Positions 36,661-46,879 of a DNA stretch of 64,000 bases are shown piece by piece. The position numbers and the translations under genes are program-made. The number at the start of each line of letters is the position of its first letter. The stretch's first letter is position 1. Where the stretch lies: the NCBI RefSeq assembly GCF_014303395.1, contig NZ_CP060298.1, positions 310,001-374,000 of the forward strand, read 5' to 3'. A model generated the notes under the pieces. It saw only the letters and a program-made list of their open reading frames with translations. It searched no databases and was not told the origin of the DNA. This stretch comes from Nakamurella sp. PAMC28650 (GTDB lineage: Bacteria; Actinomycetota; Actinomycetes; Mycobacteriales; Nakamurellaceae).

Positions 36661-38952
36661 TTAGGTTTGGATAATGTACGTTGACCCAGCCGAGGTGGGG
36701 AATTGGGTGACACCGGCAGCATGTTCGGTGGCTATGGCGACACCGTCGCTGGTGATGGTGAGTGGTTCCGGCGATCCGATTGAGCAGGTACGCCCACCGG
36801 CCGAACTGATGCGCGCGCGGTCCAGCTGGCCGCGTGACCAGGTGAGGTCGACTTCGAATCCGCCGCGGGCGCGCAGGCCATGTACTTCACCCTGCGGCCA
36901 GGCGGTGGGTAGGGCTGGAAGGAATCGGAGGGTGCCGCTGTGCGATTGCAGCAGCATTTCGGCGATGGCCGCGACCATGCCCAGATTGCCATCGATCTGG
37001 AAGGTGGTCAGCGGGTTGGTACCCTGTGGCGGGTGGGTGTCGAACAGGTTGTCGACCGTCCGCTCGCGCAGCAACCTGTACAACGCATCCCTGGCGAGAT
37101 CCCCTTCTCCGAAGCGGGCCCACAGGCAGGCTACCCAGGCCAGGCTCCAGCCTGAAGCGCCACCGCCGGCTGCCAGCCGGCGTTCCAAGGAGACCCGGGC
37201 GGCTGCGACCAGCGCGGGATCGGCCAGTAACTGGTCGTCGGGGTATATCCCGAACAGGTGGGAGTAATGCCGGTGTCCGGGTTCTATTTCCTGATAATCC
37301 TCCAGCCACTCGAGCAACTGCCCGTGTTGTCCCACTGCCGGCGGCGGCACGGTAGGTAAAGCGCGACCGATGCGTTCAGTCAACTCGTCGCTGTCTTCGA
37401 GGATGAGAGCGGCCTGAAGTGTGCGGCTGAACAGCCAGGTGGCAAGTTGGTTGTCCAGCGCCGGGCTCATGCACAGCGCGATCCGCACGCCATCGGTGTC
37501 GACATAGGCGTTCTCGGGTGAGACGGACGGCCCGATCAGCAATCGTCCTTGGTCGTCGGTGACGGCAAGGTCGAGCAGGAATTCCGCTGCCTCGCGCATT
37601 GCTGGATACGTTCGCTTCAGCAAGAATGTCTCGTCAAGTGAGAACTCGAATCGTTGCCACAGATGCCAGACCAACCACGCAGCGCCGGTGGGCCACAGCC
37701 CGCAGTAGACGTTGTCCAGTGGCGCGGTATCGGCCCACAAATCAAGGTTGTGATGGACTACGAAGCCTTTGGCGCCATAGTGGACCTTCGCCGTTTCCGC
37801 CCCGGTTACGCGGGCGCGGTCGATCAGGTCGAACATCGGCTCGTGCGTGTGCGTCAGATGTGACACCTCGGCCGGCCAGTAATTCATCGGCAAGTTGATG
37901 TTGGTGGTGAACTTGCTGTCCCAGGCGGGCGTAAAACTCTCGTTCCAGATTCCCTGGAGGTTGGCCGGTTGGGTTCCGGGGCGGCTGCTGCCGGCCAGCA
38001 GATAGCGGCCGAGATCCATTTGAGTCACGAGCAAATCATCGTCGGTATCGCCGGCCCGTACCGCGGCAAGTCGCACGTCGGTTGCCCGAACCTCGTCCTG
38101 GTCACCGAGCCCCAGTTGCAGCGACATTCCGCTGAGCATTGCTCGATGATCGGAGATGTGACGCTCGCGAAGAACGGCGAATCCCGTCGCTGCAGCTTTT
38201 CTGGCCACGGACTCTGCTTGATCGGTCAGCTGGTCGCGGCCGAAATCGGTGTCGGCCGCGATGATGAAGGTGACCGCGGACCCGCCCTTGACCAGCAGAT
38301 GGTCCCCGAGGACAGACACTTGCCCGCTCTCGGACGCAGCGAGCACGACCGCTTCGAACTGCACGCCGTAGGCGCCGGCTTGGCCGAACAGGCGCAACAT
38401 GTCGCTGCCGATGGCGACAGCATCGCCGTCGTAGCGTCGGGTGATTTCGGCGCCCAGTTGCAGTGGCAGTGGGCCGTCGTGCTCCACTCTGACCACGATG
38501 ACGTCGTCGAGGGCGCTGGCAAATATCTCGCGTCGGATCCGGGTGTTGCCGATGGTGAACTGAACCGACGCGATGCCCGTGGTCAGGTCGAGTTCACGCG
38601 AATATGAACTGGCTAGCGCCTCATGCTGGTCCCGGCTGAGCAGGGTGAACTGACCCATCGTCTGATAGGCGCTTTGCCAGTGCGGGGTGCCGAAGGAGAC
38701 TAGTTCGGCCAGAAATTGAGCGTCTCTGGGCTGCCCGGCCATCAGTAGTCGGCGGACTTCTGCCAGATGTGCCTGGGACTCCGGGTTGTTCCGGTTCTTG
38801 GGCCGTCGGGTCCAGATTGTCTCCTCATTCAGCTGAATTTGTTCCTTGTAGACCCTGCCGTGCACCATGGCACCGAGTCGGCCGTTGCCGACCGGTAACG
38901 CGCCGAACCATTCACCGGCGGGCGATCCGTACCACAACCGACGCCCCGTCAT
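36661..38952 (-). CDS. Glycoside hydrolase family 95, probable alpha-L-fucosidase
   Basis: ATG 38952 overlaps the stop of the upstream peptidase gene (ATGA), giving 763 aa with no signal peptide, so it is probably cytoplasmic. The N-terminal beta domain opens [20 protein letters not shown] and RLGAMVHG, with [10 protein letters not shown], all GH95 signatures. The (alpha/alpha)6 barrel carries [20 protein letters not shown] and [16 protein letters not shown]; the NxN pair corresponds to the catalytic-base asparagines known for this family. [11 protein letters not shown] has a candidate general-acid Glu and [19 protein letters not shown] a conserved Asp. GH95 enzymes invert alpha-1,2-L-fucosides, and a few act on L-galactosides. 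Its coupling to proline-peptide genes is unusual. The stop is 84 bp from IS3 debris. Confidence 0.88.
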   Translation of the reverse strand: MTGRRLWYGSPAGEWFGALPVGNGRLGAMVHGRVYKEQIQLNEETIWTRRPKNRNNPESQAHLAEVRRLLMAGQPRDAQFLAELVSFGTPHWQSAYQTMGQFTLLSRDQHEALASSYSRELDLTTGIASVQFTIGNTRIRREIFASALDDVIVVRVEHDGPLPLQLGAEITRRYDGDAVAIGSDMLRLFGQAGAYGVQFEAVVLAASESGQVSVLGDHLLVKGGSAVTFIIAADTDFGRDQLTDQAESVARKAAATGFAVLRERHISDHRAMLSGMSLQLGLGDQDEVRATDVRLAAVRAGDTDDDLLVTQMDLGRYLLAGSSRPGTQPANLQGIWNESFTPAWDSKFTTNINLPMNYWPAEVSHLTHTHEPMFDLIDRARVTGAETAKVHYGAKGFVVHHNLDLWADTAPLDNVYCGLWPTGAAWLVWHLWQRFEFSLDETFLLKRTYPAMREAAEFLLDLAVTDDQGRLLIGPSVSPENAYVDTDGVRIALCMSPALDNQLATWLFSRTLQAALILEDSDELTERIGRALPTVPPPAVGQHGQLLEWLEDYQEIEPGHRHYSHLFGIYPDDQLLADPALVAAARVSLERRLAAGGGASGWSLAWVACLWARFGEGDLARDALYRLLRERTVDNLFDTHPPQGTNPLTTFQIDGNLGMVAAIAEMLLQSHSGTLRFLPALPTAWPQGEVHGLRARGGFEVDLTWSRGQLDRARISSAGGRTCSIGSPEPLTITSDGVAIATEHAAGVTQFPTSAGSTYIIQT

Positions 38953-40412
38953 CGGTTCCGTCCGTGCTGGGCGACCACCACGGGCGACGACTGCGCCGTC
39001 GACCAACTGCGGGTCGGGAAAGCCTGTAGGAGGCCGGGTTCCTTCATCACTGCCTCGATCTCATCGCAGTCCAGCGGCGCAGCGGCGGTGAAGACTTCGC
39101 AACCGTCCTCGGTGACGACCAGGGTGTCCTCGCAGCGGATATACCCCTTCTCCTGTTCGACCCACAACATCGGGTCCACCGAGAGCACCGTTCCTACCTC
39201 CAACGGTCGCCCCCGGTAGCCGCCTACGTCGTGAACGCTCATGCCGACCGGATGCGAGAGGTGACCACGAAAGTCCAGCGCGCCGCGCGCCGCTCTGCGG
39301 TGGACGTCCGAGGTAAAGTTGGTCTGATCCACAACCGGTGACATCACTTCGGCCACATCGTCCATGACGTCGTCGGCCAGCACACCCGGTCGTATGCGGG
39401 ACAGCAGTTCGCGATGATACCGAACGATAAACCCGTAGAGCGCACGCTGGGTGGTGGAGAACGTCCCGTTGACCGGCCACATCCGGCCGATGTCGCTGGT
39501 GTAGTAGGCAAAATCTGGCGCAAAGTCCATCAGCACCAGATCGCCGTCTGCGAGCCGGCCGCTCTGCCGACCGTAGTGGCCGTGCCAGGCATTGGTGCCG
39601 CCCGCGACGATGGCCCGGTAACCGTCACCGCGGGCTCCGCCGGCGGCAAACACAAATCCGGCAGTGGCGGCCAGTTCGTATTCATACCGGCCTGGTTCGG
39701 TCGACCTCATGGCTTCGGTCACTCCGGCTGCGCAGAGCTCACCGGCCCGGCGCAGCAAATTGATCTCGTCGATGTCCTTGTGCGCGCGCAACTCGTCCAA
39801 CAGGGGGGAGAGGTTGTCGATATGAAGTTCCGGAAAGGCACCGCGCAATCGCCGGATGAGCGCTGCCGGTCTGGTGATCGGCGTCATCCACGGGTCAGAC
39901 AGCGCGGATCCGACGGCGGCGAGCACGTCGTCGCGGCTTTCAGTTCCCAGCTCGGCCGACCGCAGGGGGACGACGAGCCGCGGGTGGGTTGCGCGTTCGA
40001 CGTAGAACGAGAGGTCACTACCGAGTGTCTCCAGCGGCCGGACGCGCTGCACGCCGACGAGCGCGGTGACTTGATCCGGATCGTCGCAATGCAGATAGGC
40101 ACCTTGCACCCGGGCCGTCGACTCGTCCAGATGCGGCAGGTACAGGGTGGAGGCGCCGGTCCCCCCGGCGATGGTGAGGTAGGCGTGCGGGACCTCGATG
40201 CCGCTGAGGTGGTACATCTCGTTGGTCTGCCGGAACAGACCTGACCCTGAGGGCTTGGGTGCGCCCTGCAGCAATGCGATCGATCCAGCACCGATGCGTG
40301 TCGAAACCGCGGTACGTCGGCGCTCCAGCGCTGCAACAGAAACTGTCTGTTGATACAGCGAGGGCAGACCCTGCAGGGGCTGGCCGGTCGGGTTGGTGTG
40401 CGGTCCGTTCAT
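38949..40412 (-). CDS. M24-family aminopeptidase (Xaa-Pro aminopeptidase/dipeptidase type)
   Basis: A 487-aa protein whose ATG shares its A with the TGA of the AcnX small-subunit gene and is preceded by GAGGAG. It has an N-terminal creatinase-like domain ([35 protein letters not shown]) and a pita-bread catalytic domain. The dinuclear metal ligands appear in order: [20 protein letters not shown] (two Asp), [13 protein letters not shown] (His), [11 protein letters not shown] (Glu) and [14 protein letters not shown] (Glu). AWHGHYGR has the substrate-binding His. The family cleaves N-terminal residues before proline (and hydroxyproline). Its place between AcnX and GH95 and next to a peptide importer fits intracellular breakdown of imported proline-containing peptides. 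Confidence 0.88.
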   Translation of the reverse strand: MNGPHTNPTGQPLQGLPSLYQQTVSVAALERRRTAVSTRIGAGSIALLQGAPKPSGSGLFRQTNEMYHLSGIEVPHAYLTIAGGTGASTLYLPHLDESTARVQGAYLHCDDPDQVTALVGVQRVRPLETLGSDLSFYVERATHPRLVVPLRSAELGTESRDDVLAAVGSALSDPWMTPITRPAALIRRLRGAFPELHIDNLSPLLDELRAHKDIDEINLLRRAGELCAAGVTEAMRSTEPGRYEYELAATAGFVFAAGGARGDGYRAIVAGGTNAWHGHYGRQSGRLADGDLVLMDFAPDFAYYTSDIGRMWPVNGTFSTTQRALYGFIVRYHRELLSRIRPGVLADDVMDDVAEVMSPVVDQTNFTSDVHRRAARGALDFRGHLSHPVGMSVHDVGGYRGRPLEVGTVLSVDPMLWVEQEKGYIRCEDTLVVTEDGCEVFTAAAPLDCDEIEAVMKEPGLLQAFPTRSWSTAQSSPVVVAQHGRNR

Positions 40413-40975
40413 CAGGCGATCTCCTCGATCTCGGATGGAAGTGTTCGAGCGGTGAAACGCTCGCCTTCTGCGGATGTGGTGTGGGCGTCAATGGGCTGCG
40501 TTTGGCCAGGTTCGCCTGCGGGCCAGATCTGGAGGTTGCCGGCGCCGGCGGTGATAGCGCTGGTCCCGGCCTCAGCGCACAGCTGGGCCCAGTCGCCGGT
40601 GCGCAGCTGGGCGAAGACGGACGCTGACAAGACGGCCACGGGGCAGTACAGCCCATAGGTCTCGGCGGCGACGATGACACCGAGGCTCAGAATGAGGTCC
40701 GGCTCGGCGAGCAGGACGGCGGCCGGTCCGTTGCCGTTGCGCAGTACCTCGGCCAGCACACTGGAGCCGGAACTGGATCCGCGGCCCGCGCGCATCGCAA
40801 GCACTCGCCCAGCTAATCCGGCGCCGTGCTGCGGATGGTGCACATCGATGATGGCCCCGGTTCTGCGGTCCACGCCCCCCCAGAACGACAGCGGCGCGGT
40901 CAGCACCACCAGTTCGCCGCTACCCACACCCGGGTGCAGCGGGCGCAGGTCAGTTGAGGGCCCAGTCAGGATCAT
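40412..40975 (-). CDS. Aconitase X small subunit (swivel domain), probable cis-3-hydroxy-L-proline dehydratase
   Basis: A 187-aa protein from ATG 40975, overlapping the large-subunit gene by 26 bp. It matches the AcnX swivel domain (DUF126/PF01989): LTAPLSFWGGVDRRTG, IIDVHHPQHGAGLAGRVLAM, RAGRGSSSGSSVLAEVLRNG and GPAAVLLAEPDLILSLGVIV. The GRGSSSGSS loop binds the substrate carboxylate in related enzymes. In bacteria the split (type II) AcnX is known to dehydrate cis-3-hydroxy-L-proline to delta-1-pyrroline-2-carboxylate. The 1-bp overlap with the peptidase gene shows a tight operon. Confidence 0.88.
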   Translation of the reverse strand: MILTGPSTDLRPLHPGVGSGELVVLTAPLSFWGGVDRRTGAIIDVHHPQHGAGLAGRVLAMRAGRGSSSGSSVLAEVLRNGNGPAAVLLAEPDLILSLGVIVAAETYGLYCPVAVLSASVFAQLRTGDWAQLCAEAGTSAITAGAGNLQIWPAGEPGQTQPIDAHTTSAEGERFTARTLPSEIEEIA

Positions 40976-42218
40976 GGCGTACCGCCTTTCCGTTGCACGC
41001 CGTCGTCACGCATTCGGAGAGGCTGGCCATCACCACCTCGACATCCAAATTTCCTGGCGCGTAGTGCGCCCACTTCGCCGAATTCGTCATCACAGTGCGA
41101 TGCCCGGCACGCAGGACAGGGGTGATGTAGGTGCACGTGTCCGTGACGAACTGCACCCCAGCCTGCTCGCAGACTTGGCTGATGCCGGCGGCGGTCGCCT
41201 GGGCCAGGACGGTTCGGCCGGTGCAGGCGTAGAAGTCGACGTCAGGATGGATCCGCCGGCCGTCCACCAATTCGGCCAGCCTGGTCAGCTCCGTCAGCGA
41301 GCAGTGCGGAGTGCCGATGCTCACGGCATCGATCAAATCCCCCGTCGCGGTGATCAGCTCGGCGCGCGCCGCGGCGAGGTCGTGGCGGGTCAGCCGCACC
41401 CATTCGACGGCGTCCGCATCGGTCAGGACGGATTTCAGGTCCGGTGCCTCCGGCGTAGTGCCGACTGCATGGAACAGCCCAACGCCACCGGACGACGCGG
41501 CCGCCGCGCCGAACGCCTTGAGCGCATCCTCATCGAGGTGGGGCAGCCCAACTATGGCTGGAACGCCGGTGCCGCAGCGTGCGCCGACCAGATACCCCAG
41601 AACAGCAGCCAGGATCTCGCTGTGCAGCATCGGAGGCGGGAGTGCCGAAACATCGAAGACCATTGTTGCTAAACGATTTTCATCCAGATGCAGGCCCGAT
41701 AGCGGGGCTAGACCGGTGATTGCCGCGCAGATGTCGAGAAAGTCGCCGTACCGATCGGTCCTGGCGCCGAGCACCGAGTTGGCGAAGACGATGGCATTGG
41801 ACTCGGCCCAGGCCACGTGCTCGCCAAAGCCCGGCCGGGAGTCGGCTTGGTAGGGCGCGCAGGTCCAGGTCGGCCTGCCGCCCATCGCGACATAGGCATC
41901 CATCAGCCGACGCCCATTGACCATCGTTTCGGCGTCACCGTGCACCAGACGCGGATGCAGTAGGTCCAATGAGGACACGTTCAGCGTGGTCGGCACTGTG
42001 ACGGCTGCGCCGTGTCCGACCAATTGCTCCGCGAAGTCGAGCCCGGCCCGCCCGTGGTAGAGGCAGGAGTCGATATGAGCGGATCCGATGGGGATCAGTT
42101 CCTTAGCCCCGCCTACCTCGCCGACCCCGACAATCACCCGCATGGCCGTGGCCACCGCTGGTCCAGCCGAGCCGGCCAGCATGGCCCGTTGCTCCGCGGT
42201 CAGGTTCAGGGTGCTCAC
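40950..42218 (-). CDS. Aconitase X large (catalytic) subunit, probable cis-3-hydroxy-L-proline dehydratase
   Basis: GTG 42218 (VSTLNLTAEQRAMLAGSAG) gives a 422-aa protein of the AcnX catalytic family (DUF521/PF04412). It shows IPIGSAHIDSCLYHGRAGLD, FAEQLVGHGAAVTVPTTLNV, WTCAPYQADSRPGFGEHVAW, ESNAIVFANSVLGARTDRYG, DFYACTGRTV and TDTCTYITPVLR. Conserved cysteines in CLYHG, TCAPY, ACTGR and DTCTY are the likely [2Fe-2S] or catalytic residues known from this family. First gene of the operon, divergent from the FadR-type regulator at 42356. The next pathway enzyme, a pyrroline-carboxylate reductase, is not in the window. Mevalonate-5-phosphate dehydratase, the archaeal AcnX activity, is a less likely alternative given the peptide context. 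Confidence 0.88.
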   Translation of the reverse strand: MSTLNLTAEQRAMLAGSAGPAVATAMRVIVGVGEVGGAKELIPIGSAHIDSCLYHGRAGLDFAEQLVGHGAAVTVPTTLNVSSLDLLHPRLVHGDAETMVNGRRLMDAYVAMGGRPTWTCAPYQADSRPGFGEHVAWAESNAIVFANSVLGARTDRYGDFLDICAAITGLAPLSGLHLDENRLATMVFDVSALPPPMLHSEILAAVLGYLVGARCGTGVPAIVGLPHLDEDALKAFGAAAASSGGVGLFHAVGTTPEAPDLKSVLTDADAVEWVRLTRHDLAAARAELITATGDLIDAVSIGTPHCSLTELTRLAELVDGRRIHPDVDFYACTGRTVLAQATAAGISQVCEQAGVQFVTDTCTYITPVLRAGHRTVMTNSAKWAHYAPGNLDVEVVMASLSECVTTACNGKAVRHDPDWALN

Positions 42219-42355
42219 GATGTGACACACACCGGCTCGGCCGATTTGTTCGGTAATATGACAACCGGGTCGACGGTGAGTCGCCGATCGAGACCACGCC
42301 CGGATGGAGCAAAGATCCGCGGCTGATTCGAGTTTGCAGGAGGGTTGCACGCACC
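42219..42355. promoter_or_regulatory. Divergent promoter/operator region between acnX and the GntR regulator
   Basis: The 137-bp gap must hold both promoters. TTGT near 42248 and ACAA near 42263 form short arms around GTAATAT, which also contains a TAATAT -10-like box. This is a weak candidate for the operator of the adjacent FadR-type regulator. AGGAGGG at about 42341 is the ribosome-binding site of the regulator. The operator is an inference from position only. Confidence 0.4.
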
Positions 42356-43078
42356 GTGTTCACAGCGTTGAACAACGAAACACTGTCCAGCCGCGTCGGC
42401 CGGGAGCTGATCCGCAGCATCGTGTCCGGCCGTTTCCCGCCGGGTGAGCTGCTGCCCACCGAGGAGCAGCTCTGCTCGGAGTTCGGAGTGAGCCGATCCG
42501 TGGTCCGGGAAGCGATGAAGGCCGTGACCGGCGTCGGCATGGCCCGCAGTCGACAGGGTCAGGGCACCGTGGTGTTGGCCTCGACCAGCTGGAACAACTT
42601 CGCCACCGAGGTGGTGCAGGCCCGCCGGGACACCGGAGCCATCGGCGATGTGTTGTCCGAGGTGTTGGAACTGCGCACTGTTATCGAGGTGCAGGCGTCC
42701 GGCTTCGCCGCGGAGCGAGGTAGCGACGAGGATCTGGATCGGATGTCCGAACTGATCGAGGCGATGCAAGCTGCTACGGGCGACACAGATGTCTTCATCC
42801 GTCTCGACGTAGAGTTTCATGACGAGATCCTCCGCGCGAGCGCCAACCACCTGATCGTCAGCTTGTTCGGGCTCCTGCATCCGCTGTTGCTGGCCGCGCG
42901 AGAGATCGGTGTCCACCGGCAGCAGCAGCCGGTGGGTATGAACAACGCTGTGATGGAGCACTGGAACATCCTCGAGTCCATCCGCAGTGGCTCGGCGCCG
43001 CGGTCCCGGCAAGCGATGGTCGAGCATCTGGCCAACTCCGCGGCCCGCGAAACCACGACAACAGCCGGTGTTGCCTAA
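42356..43078 (+). CDS. GntR-family transcriptional regulator, FadR subfamily
   Basis: A 240-aa protein from GTG 42356. The N-terminal winged helix reads SSRVGRELIRSIVSGRFPPG, LLPTEEQLCSEFGVSRSVVR and EAMKAVTGVGMARSRQGQGT. The C-terminal all-helical FCD ligand domain has LELRTVIEVQASGFAAERGS, RLDVEFHDEIL (metal-binding Asp and His) and AVMEHWNILESIRSG. FadR-type regulators usually repress neighbouring catabolic genes until a carboxylate-bearing metabolite binds. Its position between the AcnX operon (divergent) and the peptide-import operon (convergent) makes it the likely local regulator of both; the ligand may be hydroxyproline or a product. Confidence 0.88.
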   Translation: MFTALNNETLSSRVGRELIRSIVSGRFPPGELLPTEEQLCSEFGVSRSVVREAMKAVTGVGMARSRQGQGTVVLASTSWNNFATEVVQARRDTGAIGDVLSEVLELRTVIEVQASGFAAERGSDEDLDRMSELIEAMQAATGDTDVFIRLDVEFHDEILRASANHLIVSLFGLLHPLLLAAREIGVHRQQQPVGMNNAVMEHWNILESIRSGSAPRSRQAMVEHLANSAARETTTTAGVA

Positions 43079-43086
43079 GCTTTTGT

Positions 43087-45051
43087 TCATCGGTCGATCA
43101 CATCCTCGATGGGTGGTGTTGTGGCTGGTGGCGGTGTGGCCGCAGGTTGAGTGACCGACCGGTCGGAGAAGGTTGCCGACGTAGGAATCGAGTCGAGCAG
43201 TCGCCTGGTGTAATCATGTTTCGGACGGTCCATCACGTCGTCGACTTTGCCCTGCTCGACAATCGCGCCACGGTGCAGGACGTAGACGCGGTCGGCGACC
43301 TGACGGACCACCGCCAGGTCGTGGGTGATGAACAGATAGCTCACGCCGGTCCGTCCGCGGATGTCCTGTAGCAGCGTCAAGATCTGCGCCTGCACGGAGA
43401 CGTCCAGCGCCGACACGGGCTCATCACAGACTATCAGGGCTGGATCGACGGCCAGCGCTCTGGCGATGGCCACCCGCTGCCGCTCGCCACCCGAAAGTGC
43501 TGCTGGCATCCGCGAGCCGTAGTCCGCCGGGAGTCCCACGTCTGCCAGCAGTTCGCCGACCCGCTGGCGCGCCATATCCCGGCCGGCGCCGTTGACCCTT
43601 AGGGTCTCCAGCAGGGCTGATCCCACACTCTGCTTAGGGTCGAGCGAAGAATATGGATCTTGGAAGATGATCTGCGCCGTTTTGCGCAGTTCGCGCCGAA
43701 CGCCGGCCGTCACTTTGGAGTAGTCGTTGGCGGCCAAACCGTTCAACGAGATGGCACCTGAGGTCGGTGTTTCCAGACCCACCACGCACCGGCCGATAGT
43801 GGTCTTACCGGACCCGGATTCACCCACCAGACCGACACTTTCGTTACGGCCCACCGTGATGCTGACGCCGTCCAGGGCGCGGGTGTGCCGGCCGCGGTGG
43901 CCGCTGAAGACCTTCACCAGATCTTTGACCGTCAGCAGGGGTGCAATCTGCGCCGATGCGTCCGCCGGGGCCGCAGTAGCGCCGGAGACCGCCCGTCGCG
44001 CGGCAAGTTCACTGCTGATCTCATCAGTCCGGACGCAGGCGCTGAGTCGGCCGCCGATCTCCCGCAGTAAGGGGGTGCCTGCGACACAGACGTCACGAAC
44101 GAATTCACAGCGTGGTGCGAAGACACATTGCCCCGCGACGTCGTCCGGCGCTGGAACCGAACCCCCGATCGCGGCCATGACGGCCAGCTTCCGGTCGACC
44201 GCCGGTTCTGACAGCAGCAGGCCCTGTGTGTAGGGGTGCAGCGGCTGGCGCTCCAGATCCTGCGCCTTGCCGACCTCCATCAGCGAACCCGCGTACAGCA
44301 CGTAGATGCGGTCACACACCGAGAACGCCACCCGCAGGTCGTGAGTGATCAGGACCAAACCCATGGACCGCGCCCTTTGCACCGACTTCAGCAGTGCCAG
44401 GATTTCTGCCTGGGTGGTGACATCCAGTGCCGTCGACGGTTCATCGGCGACCAGCAACCGCGGGTCCCGGGCCAATGCGGTCGCCAGCGCCACGCGCTGT
44501 CGCATCCCACCCGAGAGCTGAAACGGGTAGCGATGCAACACATCAGAATCAGCGATCCCGACCTCGGTCATCCGCCGCTGGGCGTCGATGACGGCCTCAC
44601 GGCGAGAGGGCCGGAATTCCCGACCCCGACCCGCCCGCAGCGCCTCCACGACGTGGCCGCCGGCGCTCAGCAGCGGATTGAGCATGGTGAACGGGTCTTG
44701 GTAGAGCAACGTCATCTGCCCCCCGCGCAGCGCGCCGGCTTGACGATCGGACGCTGCCAGCACGTCTTGCCCGTCGAAGTAGACCTGGCCGTTGGCATGG
44801 ACGTCTCTGGGCAGCAACCGCATGACCGCCTTGGCCAACATTGACTTGCCACTGCCGGATTCACCGACGATTCCAATCGTCTCACCGGTTCCGACCGTCA
44901 GGTCGACTCCAGAAAGAATGGTGCGATCACCCTTGCGGGCGGCGTGTTTCACCGTCAGTCCAGTTACTGACAGTAACATCTGCGAGCCGGAAGTCACTGA
45001 TGCGGCGGCCTTCCCCGGGTAACCGGGCCTGTTTGCCTGCGTGCTGCTCAC
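43087..45051 (-). CDS. Oligopeptide ABC transporter, fused OppD-OppF ATPase
   Basis: A 654-aa tandem ATPase. The first half has Walker A GESGSGKSML at about 63-72, signature LSGGMRQRVA and Walker B LLVADEPSTALD, followed by the oligopeptide-transporter C-terminal Cys cluster (GQCVFAPRCEFVRDVC). The second half has GESGSGKTTIG near 410, LSGGERQRVA and LIVCDEPVSALD. A Thr/Pro-rich tail ends it. Such fusions replace separate OppD and OppF. GTG 45051 overlaps the stop of the permease gene by four bases. It powers the importer formed with the two upstream permeases. Confidence 0.93.
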   Translation of the reverse strand: MSSTQANRPGYPGKAAASVTSGSQMLLSVTGLTVKHAARKGDRTILSGVDLTVGTGETIGIVGESGSGKSMLAKAVMRLLPRDVHANGQVYFDGQDVLAASDRQAGALRGGQMTLLYQDPFTMLNPLLSAGGHVVEALRAGRGREFRPSRREAVIDAQRRMTEVGIADSDVLHRYPFQLSGGMRQRVALATALARDPRLLVADEPSTALDVTTQAEILALLKSVQRARSMGLVLITHDLRVAFSVCDRIYVLYAGSLMEVGKAQDLERQPLHPYTQGLLLSEPAVDRKLAVMAAIGGSVPAPDDVAGQCVFAPRCEFVRDVCVAGTPLLREIGGRLSACVRTDEISSELAARRAVSGATAAPADASAQIAPLLTVKDLVKVFSGHRGRHTRALDGVSITVGRNESVGLVGESGSGKTTIGRCVVGLETPTSGAISLNGLAANDYSKVTAGVRRELRKTAQIIFQDPYSSLDPKQSVGSALLETLRVNGAGRDMARQRVGELLADVGLPADYGSRMPAALSGGERQRVAIARALAVDPALIVCDEPVSALDVSVQAQILTLLQDIRGRTGVSYLFITHDLAVVRQVADRVYVLHRGAIVEQGKVDDVMDRPKHDYTRRLLDSIPTSATFSDRSVTQPAATPPPATTPPIEDVIDR

Positions 45052-45914
45052 AGTGATCTCAAATCACGGTTGGAATACCGCTCGTACATCCAGTCGCCGA
45101 TCAGATTGACCGAGACTGCCAGGACGACGATGGCCAACCCCGGGGCAATGGCGGCCATCGGATTGTCGAACAGCAACGCCTGACCGTCGGTCAGCATTCG
45201 CCCCCATTCGGCAGTACCCGGTTGCGAGCCAAGCCCGAGGAAGGCCAGTCCGGACAGCGCTACCAGTGCACCTGCGAAATCGACGGCGAAATCGGCCACG
45301 AGCACGGGGGCGATATTGGGGAAAATGTGTCGGTACATGATTCGCCAACGCGGAACGCCGACGGTGCGGGCTGCTTCCACATAGGGCAAGGCCCGCTGTT
45401 CCAGCGCGACACCGCGGACGATACGGATGTCGCCTTGCGCATTGAGGACACTGAGCACCACAATCGCCATCCAGTACCCACCGCCGGTCACGGCGACCAC
45501 GACGATGGTCAGCAAAAGGCCCGGGAGCGAGAAGATGAAATCGACGGTCCGCATGATCACGCTATCTGTCACACCACCGACGTAGCCGGCGAGAATCCCG
45601 ACGAGAACCGAGATCACCAGCCCGCTGAACGCGATGATCACAGGCCCGATCATCGCCGGCCTTGCGCCGGCGATGACCCGGGAAAAGACATCTCGGCCGA
45701 TTTCGTCAGTCCCGAACCAGTGCGCACCAGAGGGGGCCTGGCTCACAGCCAATAGATTCTGCGTGTCGGGCGAGGTATGGAGCAGCGTTCGCCCGATCAC
45801 CGCAGCCACGAGCATGAGAAATAGAAGGAACAGGGCGACCCCGATGGTCAGGGGTGTGCGGCGTCGTCTGCGGCGTCGCCGGGTCGTCAATACGCCGGTG
45901 GCAGTGAGTGTCAT
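45048..45914 (-). CDS. Oligopeptide ABC transporter permease, OppC type
   Basis: ATG 45914 overlaps the stop of the OppB gene (ATGA) and gives 288 aa. There is an arginine-rich cytosolic start, a first transmembrane helix (LFLLFLMLVAAVIGRTLL), the OppC N-terminal motif GAHWFGTDEIGRDVFSRVI, then five more helices. The EAA loop is YVEAARTVGVPRWRIMYRHI, which contacts the ATPase. Topology and length are normal for the family. Pairs with OppB at 45911-46879. Confidence 0.93.
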   Translation of the reverse strand: MTLTATGVLTTRRRRRRRRTPLTIGVALFLLFLMLVAAVIGRTLLHTSPDTQNLLAVSQAPSGAHWFGTDEIGRDVFSRVIAGARPAMIGPVIIAFSGLVISVLVGILAGYVGGVTDSVIMRTVDFIFSLPGLLLTIVVVAVTGGGYWMAIVVLSVLNAQGDIRIVRGVALEQRALPYVEAARTVGVPRWRIMYRHIFPNIAPVLVADFAVDFAGALVALSGLAFLGLGSQPGTAEWGRMLTDGQALLFDNPMAAIAPGLAIVVLAVSVNLIGDWMYERYSNRDLRSL

Positions 45915-46879
45915 GATTTCCCTCGTCCGAAACTGACCCGCGGATCCACTACGGCATACAACAAGTCGATGCCAATATTTGCCAGAATTATCCAGATCGC
46001 CACGATCAACACGATTCCCTGGATCACCGGGATATCGGAGTTGTTGATGGCAGTCACCAGTAGCCCGCCGAGACCGGGAATCGCAAAGACCGATTCGACG
46101 AAGACGGTCCCGGTCAGCAGGCCGATCAGCAGCAGACCGGATGCGGTGATGATCGGGATCAGCGCATTGCGCAGTCCGTATCGGACGACGATCCGCAGTT
46201 CGGACAGTCCGCGGGCTCTTGCGAACGAGACGTGGTCTCGGTCGAGTTGATCGAGCATGGAGGCTCGGGTGATCTTGGTGATGAACGCCAACGGACCGAT
46301 CGCCATCACCATGGCCGGCAGGGTGAGATGCCAGAGCCAATCAAGGGTCGAGCCGTCACCAAGACCGAAGATCGGGAAGATGCCGAACTTCAGGGCGAAG
46401 AGGTAGAGGGCGATGATGGCGATGACGAACGGTGGAGAACTACTCAGGACCGTCGTGATCGCCACCACCATCCGATCCAGTAGCCGGCCGCGACGCACGG
46501 CAGCGATGGTTCCGGTTGTCACGCCGATCAGCAAAGTGAGGATGATGCCGACAACGTTGAGGGTCAACGTGACGCCAACCCTGTCGCCGATGGCGGTCAG
46601 TACCGGCTGCGAGGTGAAGATGGATTGCCCGAGATCCCCGTGCAACACATCCCGCAGCCAGTAGATGTACCTCAGGTACAGCGGGTCGTTCAGGTGGTAC
46701 TTCACCTGCAGTGCTTGGACTGTCGCGGTGTTGGTGGCGTGTTCGCCGATGAGCGCAGCCACCGGTCCACCCGGCACCAGCGAGAGCAGCAGGAAGACCA
46801 CGATGCTGACGGCCAGGGCTAACGGGATCAGCATGAGCAGCCGGCGCAGCATGTACCCGCCGATGCCTCTGCCTCTCAC
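45911..46879 (-). CDS. Oligopeptide ABC transporter permease, OppB type
   Basis: A 322-aa six-helix permease starting at GTG 46879, overlapping the stop of the S9 peptidase gene by four bases. Features: MLRRLLMLIPLALAVSIVVF, the OppB periplasmic segment ALQVKYHLNDPLYLRYIYWL with DVLHGDLGQSIFTSQPV, and the EAA loop FARARGLSELRIVVRYGLRN. It ends with the usual LLYAVVDPRVSFGRGKS. Together with OppC it forms the channel for short peptides. Confidence 0.94.
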   Translation of the reverse strand: MRGRGIGGYMLRRLLMLIPLALAVSIVVFLLLSLVPGGPVAALIGEHATNTATVQALQVKYHLNDPLYLRYIYWLRDVLHGDLGQSIFTSQPVLTAIGDRVGVTLTLNVVGIILTLLIGVTTGTIAAVRRGRLLDRMVVAITTVLSSSPPFVIAIIALYLFALKFGIFPIFGLGDGSTLDWLWHLTLPAMVMAIGPLAFITKITRASMLDQLDRDHVSFARARGLSELRIVVRYGLRNALIPIITASGLLLIGLLTGTVFVESVFAIPGLGGLLVTAINNSDIPVIQGIVLIVAIWIILANIGIDLLYAVVDPRVSFGRGKS